64,000 bases of DNA. It comes from Sphingomonas bisphenolicum (GTDB taxonomy: Bacteria; Pseudomonadota; Alphaproteobacteria; Sphingomonadales; Sphingomonadaceae). Under the pieces are notes generated by a model. That model had not been told where the DNA came from. It searched no databases and saw only the letters and a program-made list of their open reading frames with translations. The position numbers were made by a program, and so were the translations under genes. This document shows positions 24,770-34,427 of this stretch, piece by piece (within the stretch, counting starts at the first letter, position 1; each line of letters starts with the position of its first letter). The stretch lies in NCBI RefSeq assembly GCF_024349785.1, contig NZ_AP018817.1, positions 2,883,501 to 2,947,500 on the forward strand, written 5' to 3'.

Positions 24770-27700
24770 ATGCGCCTTGTCGTTCGCCTCATTGCGATCC
24801 TGACCAGCCTTGCACTCGCTGAGCCGGCCCTTGCTCTGGAAGCCAGCTTTCATAGCTATGATGGCTTTGCCGAGACAGTCGATGCCTTTCGCCTCGTCTC
24901 GATGATCTTTGCCGATCCGCGCTACGAGACGCTGGTGCTGATCGTGGCGGTGGTCGGCATGGCGTTTGGAGCCGTGCTTGCCATGGTCCGCGGCACAGGC
25001 ATGGGACTTGTTGCGTTCGGCTTCCAGATGCTGGTCGGGATCGGCATGTTCGTCGGCCTGGTCGCAACCACCGGCACAGTCCATGTCTATGACCGCGTCC
25101 GCAATGCCTATCAGCCGGTGGGAGACGTTCCCAACCTCATCGTGCTGGTGGCGGGCGTCACCAACATGATGGAACGGGCGCTGGCCGAGACGATCGACGA
25201 CAATACGCTCGATCCCCATGCCAAGCTGGAGTTCGGCGCGGGAGGTCATGCCTTCGATCTGTTCCTGAACGCTGTCTCGCCGCGCGGCCCCATGACCGAC
25301 AATTTCCTCGATGCGACGGTCAAGGACTATGTCCGCCAATGCTATCCGGTCGCCCGCGTGTCGCCGGCCTATGGCGTCGATGATGACCAGCTCTTCCACG
25401 CCAGCACCGACCTTCCGTCCGCGTTCGCCGCCATGGCCGGGCCATCGACGTTTAGCACTGTCTTCACAACGTCGGACAAGGGCGGCACGACGGTCAGCTG
25501 TCAGGAAGCCTGGGAGCACATCGCCGATCGCCTGTCAGACCCTGCCATCTTCGAAAGCTATTCGGCGCAGGTCTGCGCCCGCACCGGCTATGATGTCGCA
25601 AAGGCAGACCAGCTCGCGCGCTGTCGCAGCAATCTAGGCGAAATGGGCGACATGATGATGGGCACGCCCCTCACTGCCCAGGCCTTCCTCACCAATATCC
25701 TGCTCGGCAATAGCGTAGGCGATGTCCTCTTCGAGGATAGCCCGGCGACCGCCTCGCGCGTGATGGCGAACCGGGCCGTCATTTCGAGCGGTCTTGCGAC
25801 CATGTCGACCGCCAACGAATGGTTTCCAACGATCCGCGCTGTTGTCTTCGGCATCATGCTCTTCATGGTCCCGGTCGCGCTCCTCTTCATCCTGACGCCC
25901 ATCAACCTGCGGGTCGCGAGCTTTGCGCTTGGGCTTTTCGTCTTCGTGGCGCTGTGGGGCGTGATCGACGCCGGCATCTACCAGTTGACCCTTGGACGGG
26001 CAACCGCGACGCTGGCCGAGATGCGGGCCAATCATCTGGCCGCCAACGCCTGGATGCTGGCCCCCTCCTCCGCCATGAAAGCGCTCGCCATATTCGGCAG
26101 CTTCCGCACGGCAGGCGCCGGTCTTGCCGGCGCCTTCGTGTTCACGGTGTTCCGCTTCTCGGGCAATGTCTTCTCGTCCTTCACAGGCGGATCGCTAGGC
26201 GTCACGGCGCAGGCCTCCTCCGCTGCGGCGACGGTCTCAACATCGGAAGGCTATGCGTCAGCGCTGGAAGCCCAGGCATCTGCCGCCGGCACCAGCACTC
26301 GCCGCGGTGCCGCTTCCTCATTCGGCGACTTTGGCGCCCGCTCTAGCTTTGGAGCAACGCGCAGCTTCGGCGCCGCCGGCGCCGTCGAGGGCGCGCACGG
26401 GGGCGTTCCTGGCCAAGCCGCGCTAGGTCTGGGCGGGATCGACGCTGGCCGCGAACTGGGTGGTCTCGCACCAGCGCTCGCCGGCCGCGACCTCGCCGAT
26501 CCATCGGTCAAAGGCGCGTTCCAGGCAGCGGCCGCGACGGGCGCCATCCACAATTTCGCGGAGAAGGATGCACTTCGGAAACTTGGGACAGATCACTTCG
26601 GCGCAGGTCAGGGCGGCGAGAAGGCTTTTGCCGCCTTCACCCAGAATCTTGTCCAATGGCGCGCCTTTGGCGACACGCGCGCCTATGACATGATGATGCA
26701 GAGCGCGAGCCGGCATTTCGAGCGTGCGGGTTATTCTCCACAAGATGCGGCGCTCAAAGCCAGCGGTGTGATTGCGCAGGCGCAAGCCGATCCGACCTTC
26801 GCGAAGCTCATCGCCAACAGCTTCTCTCAAGGTGAAATGCTCAAAAACGAACTCACCGCCGCGCAGACGCAGGTCGGTGCAATGGAAGGACGGCGCGACT
26901 ATGCCGGCGACCGGATTGCTGCCGTCGAGCGCGACAATGTCGCGACCGAACAGGCGCGGCGTACGGGCGGCAACGAGGGACAGCGGTTCGCAGCCCGGAT
27001 GCTTGGCCTGCCGGTAGATGAAATGAACCGCCGCATCTCTTTCATCAACGCCCTCTCCGGCGAAGCGCGCTCTACTGCCATCAGCCAACTCTCCCGCGCC
27101 ACTGGCCGCAGCGAAGCGCAGGTCATGCATGCGCTGGAGACCTACAGGGCTTCAAGCGAGGTTGGGACTGCCGATGGGGCAACCGCGGAGGCGTCGCGGG
27201 AAGGTGCAAGCGTCTATGGGCGATCCCGCGAGGCTGCCGGCTATGACTTTGCCGAGCGGTCAGGCAAGCTCGACGCGCAGCGTGAGGTCGGTCATGACGG
27301 GACACGCAGCGCCGCCAGGATCGGAGAGCAGCGCAGGCAATCGGAGAATTTCGGCTTTGCGGAAGGTGCTGCCGCCGCCGGCATGTCGACGCGTCAGGCA
27401 GCCCGCCTCGACAGCTTCATCCGAGCGCTGTCGGATGGGGCAGGAAACCAGGTCGACATGGCCGAGGGCGGCGCTGACGGCATAGCTGACCGCGCGCGCA
27501 ATTCCAGGATCACCGGCATCGTCGACAAGGAGCGCCTGTCCCGCGTGCAATCGTTGCTCAAGGACAACGGCATTGAGATGACCAAACGACAGATTGCCAT
27601 GGATCAGAACGGAGATTTCAGCCTTAATCTGACGCCTGCGACGGCAGCCCAGATGTGGAAGGCTGGGCTTCTCAATGAGAGCCAACTCGGTGCTGTCGCC

Positions 27701-28495
27701 AATGGCGGCCATGCCCGCTTCAGCCTCGCCCACAATGACCTTCTCGTCTCAAGTAGCGCAGGGTTCGAGAAATCGGCTCGAAACGACACCAGCACGAGGT
27801 TCGAGGCCGGCAAACAGGCAGGTCCAGACACAATCGAAAATTTCATGGGCGGGGGTGACGAAGGCAAGGCGGCAATGGCCAATTGGTTGCGCGGCAGCTT
27901 CGAGATGGACCGGAAGGGCAACTGGCGCTTGAAGCCACAGGTTGCAGACACGCTGCAGCGCGACGTACAGGCTGTTGTGGCACAGACCGGGTGGGAACGT
28001 GCTATCGCGAGGACCGCGCAGGATCAGAATGCATTTCAAATATCGGTGAACGGAGAAGTGTCAGGGGGGACCGGTGCAAAAGGCCAGACCAACAAACCCA
28101 GACGAAGTGGAGCAGCGTTCGGTCAAACTGGCGGCTCGCTGGGCATTTCGACCCAGGAGGCAGGATTGACCAGCGAAATCGCAAGCGCCCAGCTCAACGT
28201 TATGAATTTCGACGTACGCCAAGCTCTGGCTAATGCCGAGCGATCAGCCGCTAGATCAGCTAATCCTACGGAAGCATTCTCCAAACGCCTGGCAGAAGAA
28301 GTCCTTGGGCCGAATGGGCTGCGGAACAAGTATCTCAGCGAGGCTGACAGCGCCCGGGGAACAGCTGACTTAACAGCTCCTATAACGTCTATCGAGCAAA
28401 GTTCATTGCTCAAAAGCGGCCGATTTTCAACCGATCTGAAGAATGGCCCCTTCGACCGAAATTCGACATTCAAGAAGAGTGACGGTGCCGAATAA
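24770..28495 (+). CDS. traG: TraG mating-pair stabilisation/pilus assembly protein
   Basis: 1241 residues (938 in F). The N-terminal ~460 residues have several membrane helices (TLVLIVAVVGMAFGAVLAMV, MGLVAFGFQMLVGIGMFVGL, VVFGIMLFMVPVALLFILTP). A long soluble C-terminal half is rich in Ala, Gly and Ser with helical repeats. In F the N-terminal part assembles pili and the C-terminal part takes part in mating-pair stabilisation and entry exclusion. It is the last gene of the operon; TraD does not follow. The last ~150 residues use more A/T-rich codons. Confidence 0.9.
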   Translation: MRLVVRLIAILTSLALAEPALALEASFHSYDGFAETVDAFRLVSMIFADPRYETLVLIVAVVGMAFGAVLAMVRGTGMGLVAFGFQMLVGIGMFVGLVATTGTVHVYDRVRNAYQPVGDVPNLIVLVAGVTNMMERALAETIDDNTLDPHAKLEFGAGGHAFDLFLNAVSPRGPMTDNFLDATVKDYVRQCYPVARVSPAYGVDDDQLFHASTDLPSAFAAMAGPSTFSTVFTTSDKGGTTVSCQEAWEHIADRLSDPAIFESYSAQVCARTGYDVAKADQLARCRSNLGEMGDMMMGTPLTAQAFLTNILLGNSVGDVLFEDSPATASRVMANRAVISSGLATMSTANEWFPTIRAVVFGIMLFMVPVALLFILTPINLRVASFALGLFVFVALWGVIDAGIYQLTLGRATATLAEMRANHLAANAWMLAPSSAMKALAIFGSFRTAGAGLAGAFVFTVFRFSGNVFSSFTGGSLGVTAQASSAAATVSTSEGYASALEAQASAAGTSTRRGAASSFGDFGARSSFGATRSFGAAGAVEGAHGGVPGQAALGLGGIDAGRELGGLAPALAGRDLADPSVKGAFQAAAATGAIHNFAEKDALRKLGTDHFGAGQGGEKAFAAFTQNLVQWRAFGDTRAYDMMMQSASRHFERAGYSPQDAALKASGVIAQAQADPTFAKLIANSFSQGEMLKNELTAAQTQVGAMEGRRDYAGDRIAAVERDNVATEQARRTGGNEGQRFAARMLGLPVDEMNRRISFINALSGEARSTAISQLSRATGRSEAQVMHALETYRASSEVGTADGATAEASREGASVYGRSREAAGYDFAERSGKLDAQREVGHDGTRSAARIGEQRRQSENFGFAEGAAAAGMSTRQAARLDSFIRALSDGAGNQVDMAEGGADGIADRARNSRITGIVDKERLSRVQSLLKDNGIEMTKRQIAMDQNGDFSLNLTPATAAQMWKAGLLNESQLGAVANGGHARFSLAHNDLLVSSSAGFEKSARNDTSTRFEAGKQAGPDTIENFMGGGDEGKAAMANWLRGSFEMDRKGNWRLKPQVADTLQRDVQAVVAQTGWERAIARTAQDQNAFQISVNGEVSGGTGAKGQTNKPRRSGAAFGQTGGSLGISTQEAGLTSEIASAQLNVMNFDVRQALANAERSAARSANPTEAFSKRLAEEVLGPNGLRNKYLSEADSARGTADLTAPITSIEQSSLLKSGRFSTDLKNGPFDRNSTFKKSDGAE

Positions 28496-28688
28496 CATAA
28501 AATGGGTGCGACGGATTCATCGGGCTCCCAATCCAGTTAGAACCTGAGGCGGGGTCCAGCGGATCGAACTCGCGCAGCATGCCAGAAGGACTATTGCGCA
28601 TTTGGCTGGACGCGGAAGCCGCCAAAATCGCGAAAGGATAGGCTTGTGGCGGTCCTTACAATGCGGATCGCCATGATCTTTTTGACCT

Positions 28689-29387
28689 ATGGCTGAAACA
28701 CCCATGGAGGGGTCGACCAAACCCGCGTCGCTGAGTCACAGGCCAGGTCTGCTCATTCTGGACATGGTCAACTGCTTCGATTTCGAAGGCGCTGAGGATC
28801 TCGAACCATCAGCCTTGGCAGCGGCGCGACACATCCACAGGTTGCGCGGCGAGTTTCATGATCGCGGTTGGCCGGTCATCTACGTGAACGACAATTTTGG
28901 CGAGTGGCATGCAGAACCTTCCAGCCTTGTCGCCCGTGCGCTGGAAAAGCTCAATGCGGTCACTGAATTGCTGAAGCCAGGACCGAGCGATTATTTCATC
29001 ATCAAGCCGCAATTTACCGGCTTCTACGCGACGAACCTGTCGGTCCTTTTGCCGCAGATTGGCGTCAGCAGGCTGGTTCTGAGCGGGATCGCAACGGACA
29101 TATGCGTCCTGTTCACGGCGGCGGACGCCCATATGCGCGACTATGATCCTTGGGTGCCGCGGGATGGCGTCGCTGCGGAGAATGAAAAACGCGGGCAGTG
29201 GGCTTAGGAAATCATGGCGCAAAGCATGGGCGCGCAGACCTCGGCCACCTCCGACCTTACAACCGACGAATGGCTCAATAACCTAAAGCGTAAAGCCTGT
29301 TCGTGCCCGCGTCGCTACAGGCGGGGCATTAGCCGACAACCGGAGCAAGTGGCCAATGAACAGGCGCGAGCTGGCTCTCGTCGCTAG
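28689..29387 (+). pseudogene. Isochorismatase-like cysteine hydrolase, interrupted by an amber codon
   Basis: The first 172 codons encode an isochorismatase-fold hydrolase with the catalytic Asp (GLLILDMVNC), Lys (FIIKPQFTGFYATN) and Cys (GIATDICVLFTAADA). A TAG at 29205-29207 interrupts the C-terminal part. The same frame continues with EIMAQSMGAQTSATSDLTTD and EWLNNLK, the normal family C-terminus, until TAG at 29385-29387. A single base change (for example TTG to TAG after QWA) explains it. A 172-residue product would lack the last helix. The tail of the frame overlaps the patatin gene. Confidence 0.75.
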
Positions 29388-30417
29388 TGGCAAGCACATG
29401 CAGCCCCGGCTGACCCGGCGGAAGCCCCGTGATCTCGAGCTGGCTCAATGCCCGATGGACTGTATCGAATCCCGCCTGCCAACGCCGCGCCACCGATCTG
29501 GGGGAAAAGTCGAACGCCTTGAGACTGACCTCATCTGTCTGGTCCGCGTAGCTCAGATGCAGCAGCGTGACTGATGCGGCATCACCATGACGCGTGCGTT
29601 CGGCGAACAGCGCCTGCCATGCAGCGATCGCGCGGCGGCTCTGGGTCGCGAACATCAAATCCTGTGCGCGGGTAGCCGTCTCCCCTAGCGTCTGCGGGCG
29701 CCGCGCTCGCAAGGGCAGCAGGTCGATCGCGATGCAGAGCAGTGGTCGGTCCTGCGGTTGGGCCAAAACCGCGTCGAGTGGCAGGTTGATCGAAATACCG
29801 GCATCGCCGAGCAAGCGCCCTCCAATCTGCACCGGCGAATAAACCGGAAGCAGCGCTGTGCTGGCTCGGATATGCTGGGCGCCTATCGAAACGCTTGAAC
29901 TGTCAAAAACCACATCCTCGCCGCTCTCGATGTCGACTGCGGTCGCGAAATAGCGGGTGCCGCCCGTGTTGAGCCGCCCGAAGTCGATCAGCGTTTCTAG
30001 GGTCGTCTCTAGCGGGAGTGCATCGTAAAGGCTGGAGGGCTCGGAGTTGCCGAATGGGTTGAACCACGGCCCGTAAAGCGTGCGCGGACTAAACATGCCT
30101 GGCTGGCCCAGTGCCAGCGAGGCGAGCGCTGATTGTGTGCGGCGTGCTTCCTCGGCGGGTTTGAAGTCGAGCGTCGGGTTGGTACTGTCGCCAGCAGGCC
30201 GCCACAACGTCTCGAGCGCGGCACGGCGTCGATCGGGCGGATTGCCGCCGATGATCGCCCCGTTGACCGCGCCGACAGATGCGCCGGCGATCCAGTCTGG
30301 CGCCACGCCATGATCCTCGAGGGCACACCATGCCCCAGCCTGGAAGGCGCCGAGCGCATTACCGCCACTGAGGACCAGCGCGATGCGATGGTTGGCGAAG
30401 ATGGAGAGGCTCTGCAT
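29329..30417 (-). CDS. Patatin-like phospholipase
   Basis: 362 residues from the ATG at 30417; an ATG at 30456 would add 13. The oxyanion motif SGGNALGAFQAGAW, the nucleophile elbow GASVG (Ser near residue 49) and the catalytic Asp in LGDAGI (near residue 207) are all present, so the Ser-Asp dyad is complete. The family cleaves acyl chains of phospholipids or polyhydroxyalkanoates. No signal peptide is seen, so a cytoplasmic or membrane-associated enzyme is likely. Confidence 0.9.
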   Translation of the reverse strand: MQSLSIFANHRIALVLSGGNALGAFQAGAWCALEDHGVAPDWIAGASVGAVNGAIIGGNPPDRRRAALETLWRPAGDSTNPTLDFKPAEEARRTQSALASLALGQPGMFSPRTLYGPWFNPFGNSEPSSLYDALPLETTLETLIDFGRLNTGGTRYFATAVDIESGEDVVFDSSSVSIGAQHIRASTALLPVYSPVQIGGRLLGDAGISINLPLDAVLAQPQDRPLLCIAIDLLPLRARRPQTLGETATRAQDLMFATQSRRAIAAWQALFAERTRHGDAASVTLLHLSYADQTDEVSLKAFDFSPRSVARRWQAGFDTVHRALSQLEITGLPPGQPGLHVLATSDESQLAPVHWPLAPVVG

Positions 30418-30756
30418 TCTATCGCTAACGCTTGGTCGGGGAGATGGTGTCAACATTGGCGACAGTTACCCTGAAAAATTGCCTGGTTCATATAAGCGCC
30501 AGGAACACCCCCCCTATGTCCGGTTAAGTGCCAGATCATTCAGGGATAACCTACATTAAATCTGGGTTTCATTTATTCGCGACGCCATCTCGATCGTCGG
30601 AAATGTGATCAATGTTTGACTTATGTAAATAGAAAATGCGCAAGATAAGCCCATAATAACTACAGCTCTCTAGCGAGGTCATTGTCATCCCCATGGTTAT
30701 GTCACTTCCCGGCGAGAGCGGTAGGATTCGTCTATATCCGTGAAAATGGAGGTTCG
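30418..30756. other. Intergenic region with one weak GGAAC element
   Basis: This is the shared upstream region of the patatin gene (minus) and a small plus-strand gene. It holds a GGAAC at 30502-30506 followed after 16 bases by GTT, one base short of the EcfG spacing seen elsewhere here. An AT-rich block lies at 30540-30660. No RNA gene or clear promoter pair was recognised. Confidence 0.35.
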
Positions 30757-30963
30757 ATGCTAACAGCGGAGATCACAATATATTGCAAAGATGGAGACGC
30801 TGTATGGCGTCAGATCAAGGTGGTTCCAGACGTCATGTCGGGTTTGGACTACTTATGTGCCATTCGCAGCACGGTCATGTCAGTCTACGAGACAAAAGGA
30901 GGCCATATGATCGATCAGCATCTACACGATCCAGACCGTGCGTTTGCAAATGATTCGGCGTAG
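30757..30963 (+). CDS. Small hypothetical protein, 68 aa
   Basis: GGAGG four bases before the ATG at 30757 sets the start MLTAEITIYCKDGDAVWRQI. It is a soluble protein with an alternating strand pattern at the N-terminus and His/Asp-rich end. No family recognised. Confidence 0.55.
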   Translation: MLTAEITIYCKDGDAVWRQIKVVPDVMSGLDYLCAIRSTVMSVYETKGGHMIDQHLHDPDRAFANDSA

Positions 30964-31412
30964 GGATCCTCTGGTAAAACGCATAAGAACATGATTTCTT
31001 ACGTTAAGGCGGTGTCGTCACCTGCTTTCGACGCCCAGACCTTGCCCCCTCGTCGGAAGAACAGAGGATTGGTATCATCAACGCCTCCTTAACGTCGCCG
31101 GCGAATCAGTCAGTTACCTTTCCTGTACCCAATTCGGCGCATTCCGGGCGTAGCGACGCGCACAGCCTCGATAAGGATCCGGCGGCGGGGGCGTGAGATC
31201 GCAATCAGGACCCTTAGGTGAGCGCGCGGATGCCTTGCCGATGGCCAGATTAATCTGCGCTATCATGATTGTGGGGGTAATCTGGCGCCTCAACTGACAA
31301 TCGCATTAACCTATGTTGCTTTGGGACATTCCTTGGGAACAGGGCGATGGGCGTCCGGTTGTTCCCAAGATACCGAAGGTTTGCCGGTTTATCCCGATCA
31401 GGAGACTTGCCC
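30964..31412. other. 449-base intergenic region before the hemerythrin gene
   Basis: No coding potential was seen. GCCAGATTA (31244-31252) and TAATCTGGC (31278-31286) form a perfect 9-bp inverted repeat with a 25-base spacer. A GGAAC-N16-GGTT element lies at 31336-31360, listed separately. The rest shows no recognisable RNA gene. Confidence 0.4.
31336..31360 (+). promoter_or_regulatory. Putative EcfG-type (general stress) promoter
   Basis: GGAAC at 31336-31340 is followed after exactly 16 bases by GGTT at 31357-31360. The alphaproteobacterial general stress sigma factor EcfG recognises GGAAC-N16/17-cGTT. The element ends 52 bases before the hemerythrin start. The same spacing and -10 sequence occur at 47823-47847. 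Confidence 0.5.
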
Positions 31413-31958
31413 ATGTCGATCATCGACCGCTTCATAGCCGCTGTCACGCCGCCTGAAAGTGCGGAGGCCCGCCTGGAGGCGCGTACCAAGGCAACTAACG
31501 CGGCCATGCCGGGAGACTGGCTGGACCAGATATTGCAACATCATATAGACCTTGAAGATGCGTTTGCCGACGTCAAGGCGACAACCGACGTGGCGTCGCG
31601 CACTGTTGCGACAAAGTTGCTGGGCGTGCTGCTGACCGGCCATGCGATCGCAGAGGAAGCAATCATCTACCCCGCGCTCGCCCAAGGCGGCGAAAAGGCG
31701 CATGCCGGCATTGGCTATGACGAGCAGGCGATGGTCAAGGTGCAGATGGCGCTGCTCGAGAAACTCGATCCGATGAGCAAGGATTTCATCGACAAGCTCG
31801 AGCATATCGAGGGTGCGGTCAAGCATCACATGTATGCCGAAGAGGGTAACTGGTTTCTGGATCTCAAGGAGACGACTCCTGTTGAGGACCAAACGCTGAT
31901 GACGAAACGCTATGCCGAAGAATATGCCCGCTATGTCGGCGCTGATGCACCGTCCTGA
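31413..31958 (+). CDS. Hemerythrin-domain protein
   Basis: 181 residues. The His/Glu spacing fits a hemerythrin HHE four-helix bundle: LQHHIDLEDAF, TGHAIAEEAIIYPAL and VKHHMYAEEGNWFLDL. Such proteins bind a di-iron centre and handle oxygen, NO or iron. AGGAGA seven bases before the ATG supports the start. A putative EcfG promoter lies upstream and a strong terminator directly downstream, so the gene is probably transcribed alone under stress control. Confidence 0.85.
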   Translation: MSIIDRFIAAVTPPESAEARLEARTKATNAAMPGDWLDQILQHHIDLEDAFADVKATTDVASRTVATKLLGVLLTGHAIAEEAIIYPALAQGGEKAHAGIGYDEQAMVKVQMALLEKLDPMSKDFIDKLEHIEGAVKHHMYAEEGNWFLDLKETTPVEDQTLMTKRYAEEYARYVGADAPS

Positions 31959-31966
31959 GCCATCCA

Positions 31967-31995
31967 GGGGCCGGCGACAAGCCGGCCCCGTTTTT
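31967..31995 (+). terminator. Rho-independent terminator after the hemerythrin gene
   Basis: GGGGCCGGC (31967-31975), loop GACAA and GCCGGCCCC (31981-31989) form a perfect 9-bp GC stem followed by GTTTTT. It lies in the 41-base gap between two convergent genes. Confidence 0.9.
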
Positions 31996-31999
31996 GATC

Positions 32000-34249
32000 C
32001 TATTCTGCCGCGATGGCCGCCTCGTCCTTTACCGCTGCTGCCAGGCGGGTCGCGTGCCGGCGGTAGGTCGCCAGCGCCTGACCAACAACCTGGTCCATAT
32101 TATAATAGCGGTAGGTCGCAAGGCGGCCGACGAACAGTACGTCAGACGTGGCGAGCGCAAGCGCCTCATAGCGTTTAAACAACGCTTCATTTTCCGGGCG
32201 GGGAATGGGATAGTAGGGATCACCTTCCGCGCAGGGATATTCATAGGTGACGCTGGTCTGCCTGGCCCTCTGTCCGGTCAGATGTTTATATTCAGTAACC
32301 CGCGTGTATGGCACGGCTTCCGAGGGGTAATTGACCACAGCGACATCCTGCAGCCACTCCTGGTCCAGCGTTTCATGCCGGAAATCGAGTGAGCGATAGG
32401 GCAGCTTACCATAACAATGCCCGAAATATTCGTCGATCGGTCCGGTGAAGACGAGCGTGCCGAAGTCGATCCGGTCGCGAACCTCCTCAAAGTCCACGCC
32501 GAGTTCAACCTCGATGAGATCATGGTCCAGCATCGCCGCGAACATTGCCGTATAGCCCTGTGCAGGCATCGCCTGGAAGCTGTCGGTGAAGTAGCGATCG
32601 TCCGTGTTCACGCGGGTCGGCACCCGCGCGGTCACGGACTTGTCGAGCTCGGAAGGATCCATGCCCCACTGTTTGCGGGTATAGCCGCGAAAAAAAGTCT
32701 CATAGAGCTCGCGGCCTACCTTTGTGATCACGACGTCCGCAGAAGTTTTGATCGGCGAAACCGGTTCGGCGCGGTCGGCAAGATAGGCCTCGGCCTCTTC
32801 GTCAGTGTTGAGTTCCAGATCGTAAAGTCGATTGAGGGTCGTGCGGTTGATCGGCATGGGTACCTTCACGCCGCCGATATCGGCCAGCACGCGATGCTCA
32901 TAGGGACGCCACTGCGTGAAGCGCGACAGATACTCCACGATATCCTGGCTGTTGGTGTGAAATATGTGTGGTCCATAACGGTGCACAAGAATGCCCGCCT
33001 CGTCATGATGGTCAAAGGCATTGCCCCCGATATGGTCGCGACGGTCGATCACCAGAACCCGTTTGCCGCTGTCGCGAGCAAGGCGCTCGGCCATAACAGC
33101 GCCAGCAAAGCCAGCACCTACGACCAGATAGTCGTAATAGACGCTGCTCATCGGCACACGGGCGACCAGGACGTCATCGATGAGGAGCGTCATTGCGTCT
33201 ACGACCTTCTCCCACGACTGATCTGAAAGCGCCGCATCAGCTTGCGCGCGCCAGCCGGCGTCCTGGTCCTGCCGGCTCGATATGATGGCGCGCTCGCACG
33301 CCTGGACAAAAGCTCCTGCGTCGCCTGCAATTTCCACGCCGGTAAGGGCGCCATAATTGAGCGCGACGTCAGTAATCGGTGTGGAAACCACCGGCAGCCC
33401 GGCCGCGAGATATTCAGGGGTCTTGGTAGGTGAAATAAAGCGCGTTGAATCGTTGATCGCAAAGGGCATCAAAGCGACGTCCCAGTTGGCGACGATCTGA
33501 GGCAATTCCTCATAGCGCTTGCCACCCAGCCAATCGATATTGGGTCGCATGGGAAGTTCAGCCGGATCGATCTTGATCACCGGTCCCACCATGATGAGCG
33601 ACCAGTCAGGCCGGGCGTCCGCGAGCGCGGCGAGCAGATCAAGATCCATGCGTTCGTCGATGACGCCATAAAAGCCGAGGCGCGGCGCCGAACGCGCCGC
33701 AAGCGGCTGCCGCTGCCCGCGTGCGCGGCCGAAATGAGCGACGTCGACGCTCGATGGGAAAGCGTGGACCGACGGGTGGCGGGTCCGCTTCGCCTCGTAG
33801 AGGCTATGCCCGCCGGTGAAAACAAGGTCTGCCGCATCGAACAGTTCGACCTCAAGATCGGCAAGCTGCGTGGGTGCAAAGCGAAAGTTGGCGAGTTCGT
33901 CCATGCAGTCGTAGACTGTGCAGTCAGCGTCCAGATGGCGCGAGAAACGCAGCATCATCGGTGTGTAGTACCACCGAATGAGCGAGGCCGGGGCCTTCGC
34001 TAGTTGGGTGTCAAGTAACTGTTTGAGTGCCGCGTCCCGCGCCTGATCGTCGAGACCGTCGGGAAGATGCGGAACCGCCACAAGGATATTCGGGCCCTGC
34101 TCGCGCAGTTCAAGCCATGCCTCTCCTGCGCCGCCTACGGGCTCTTCCCAGAACAGAACGGGCCATTTCGCCGCGAGCCGGGACATCAGATGCTGAGGGC
34201 GCTGGAACACGAAGTCCCACCGGAGATGGGAGAAACAGACCAGCGTCAT
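32000..34249 (-). CDS. Fusion of a glycosyltransferase and UDP-galactopyranose mutase
   Basis: 749 residues. Residues 1-~365 are a GT-B-type glycosyltransferase-like domain (MTLVCFSHLRWDFVFQRPQH, IDWLGGKRYEELPQIVANWD, SPTKTPEYLAAGLPVVSTPI). Residues ~372-749 are UDP-galactopyranose mutase: FAD motif YLVVGAGFAGAV, then RRDHIGGNAF, GPHIFHTNSQDIVEYL and the C-terminal DQVVGQAL. The mutase makes UDP-galactofuranose; the attached transferase may use it or modify the same glycan. The gene is divergent from a second fusion enzyme at 34428, suggesting one surface-polysaccharide pathway. Confidence 0.88.
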   Translation of the reverse strand: MTLVCFSHLRWDFVFQRPQHLMSRLAAKWPVLFWEEPVGGAGEAWLELREQGPNILVAVPHLPDGLDDQARDAALKQLLDTQLAKAPASLIRWYYTPMMLRFSRHLDADCTVYDCMDELANFRFAPTQLADLEVELFDAADLVFTGGHSLYEAKRTRHPSVHAFPSSVDVAHFGRARGQRQPLAARSAPRLGFYGVIDERMDLDLLAALADARPDWSLIMVGPVIKIDPAELPMRPNIDWLGGKRYEELPQIVANWDVALMPFAINDSTRFISPTKTPEYLAAGLPVVSTPITDVALNYGALTGVEIAGDAGAFVQACERAIISSRQDQDAGWRAQADAALSDQSWEKVVDAMTLLIDDVLVARVPMSSVYYDYLVVGAGFAGAVMAERLARDSGKRVLVIDRRDHIGGNAFDHHDEAGILVHRYGPHIFHTNSQDIVEYLSRFTQWRPYEHRVLADIGGVKVPMPINRTTLNRLYDLELNTDEEAEAYLADRAEPVSPIKTSADVVITKVGRELYETFFRGYTRKQWGMDPSELDKSVTARVPTRVNTDDRYFTDSFQAMPAQGYTAMFAAMLDHDLIEVELGVDFEEVRDRIDFGTLVFTGPIDEYFGHCYGKLPYRSLDFRHETLDQEWLQDVAVVNYPSEAVPYTRVTEYKHLTGQRARQTSVTYEYPCAEGDPYYPIPRPENEALFKRYEALALATSDVLFVGRLATYRYYNMDQVVGQALATYRRHATRLAAAVKDEAAIAAE

Positions 34250-34427
34250 CAGGCTAGACTTTCTAGATTGGAGTGAGTGCTCAGAGCAGGATGAACGAGC
34301 AATTAGTGCGGACGATCCACAAAAAAGGCGTAACTTAACCCGTGTTTATAAGATTATTGCGCCGCATCCGTGCGGACGCGCTTATGATGTCAAGCCACCA
34401 GGGGTGATCCCCGCCTGGGTTACTATT

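Noticed and set aside
30502..30525. GGAAC with GTT 16 bases later as a stress promoter
   Set aside because: Spacing is one base shorter than in the two accepted sites and the next gene starts over 230 bases away.
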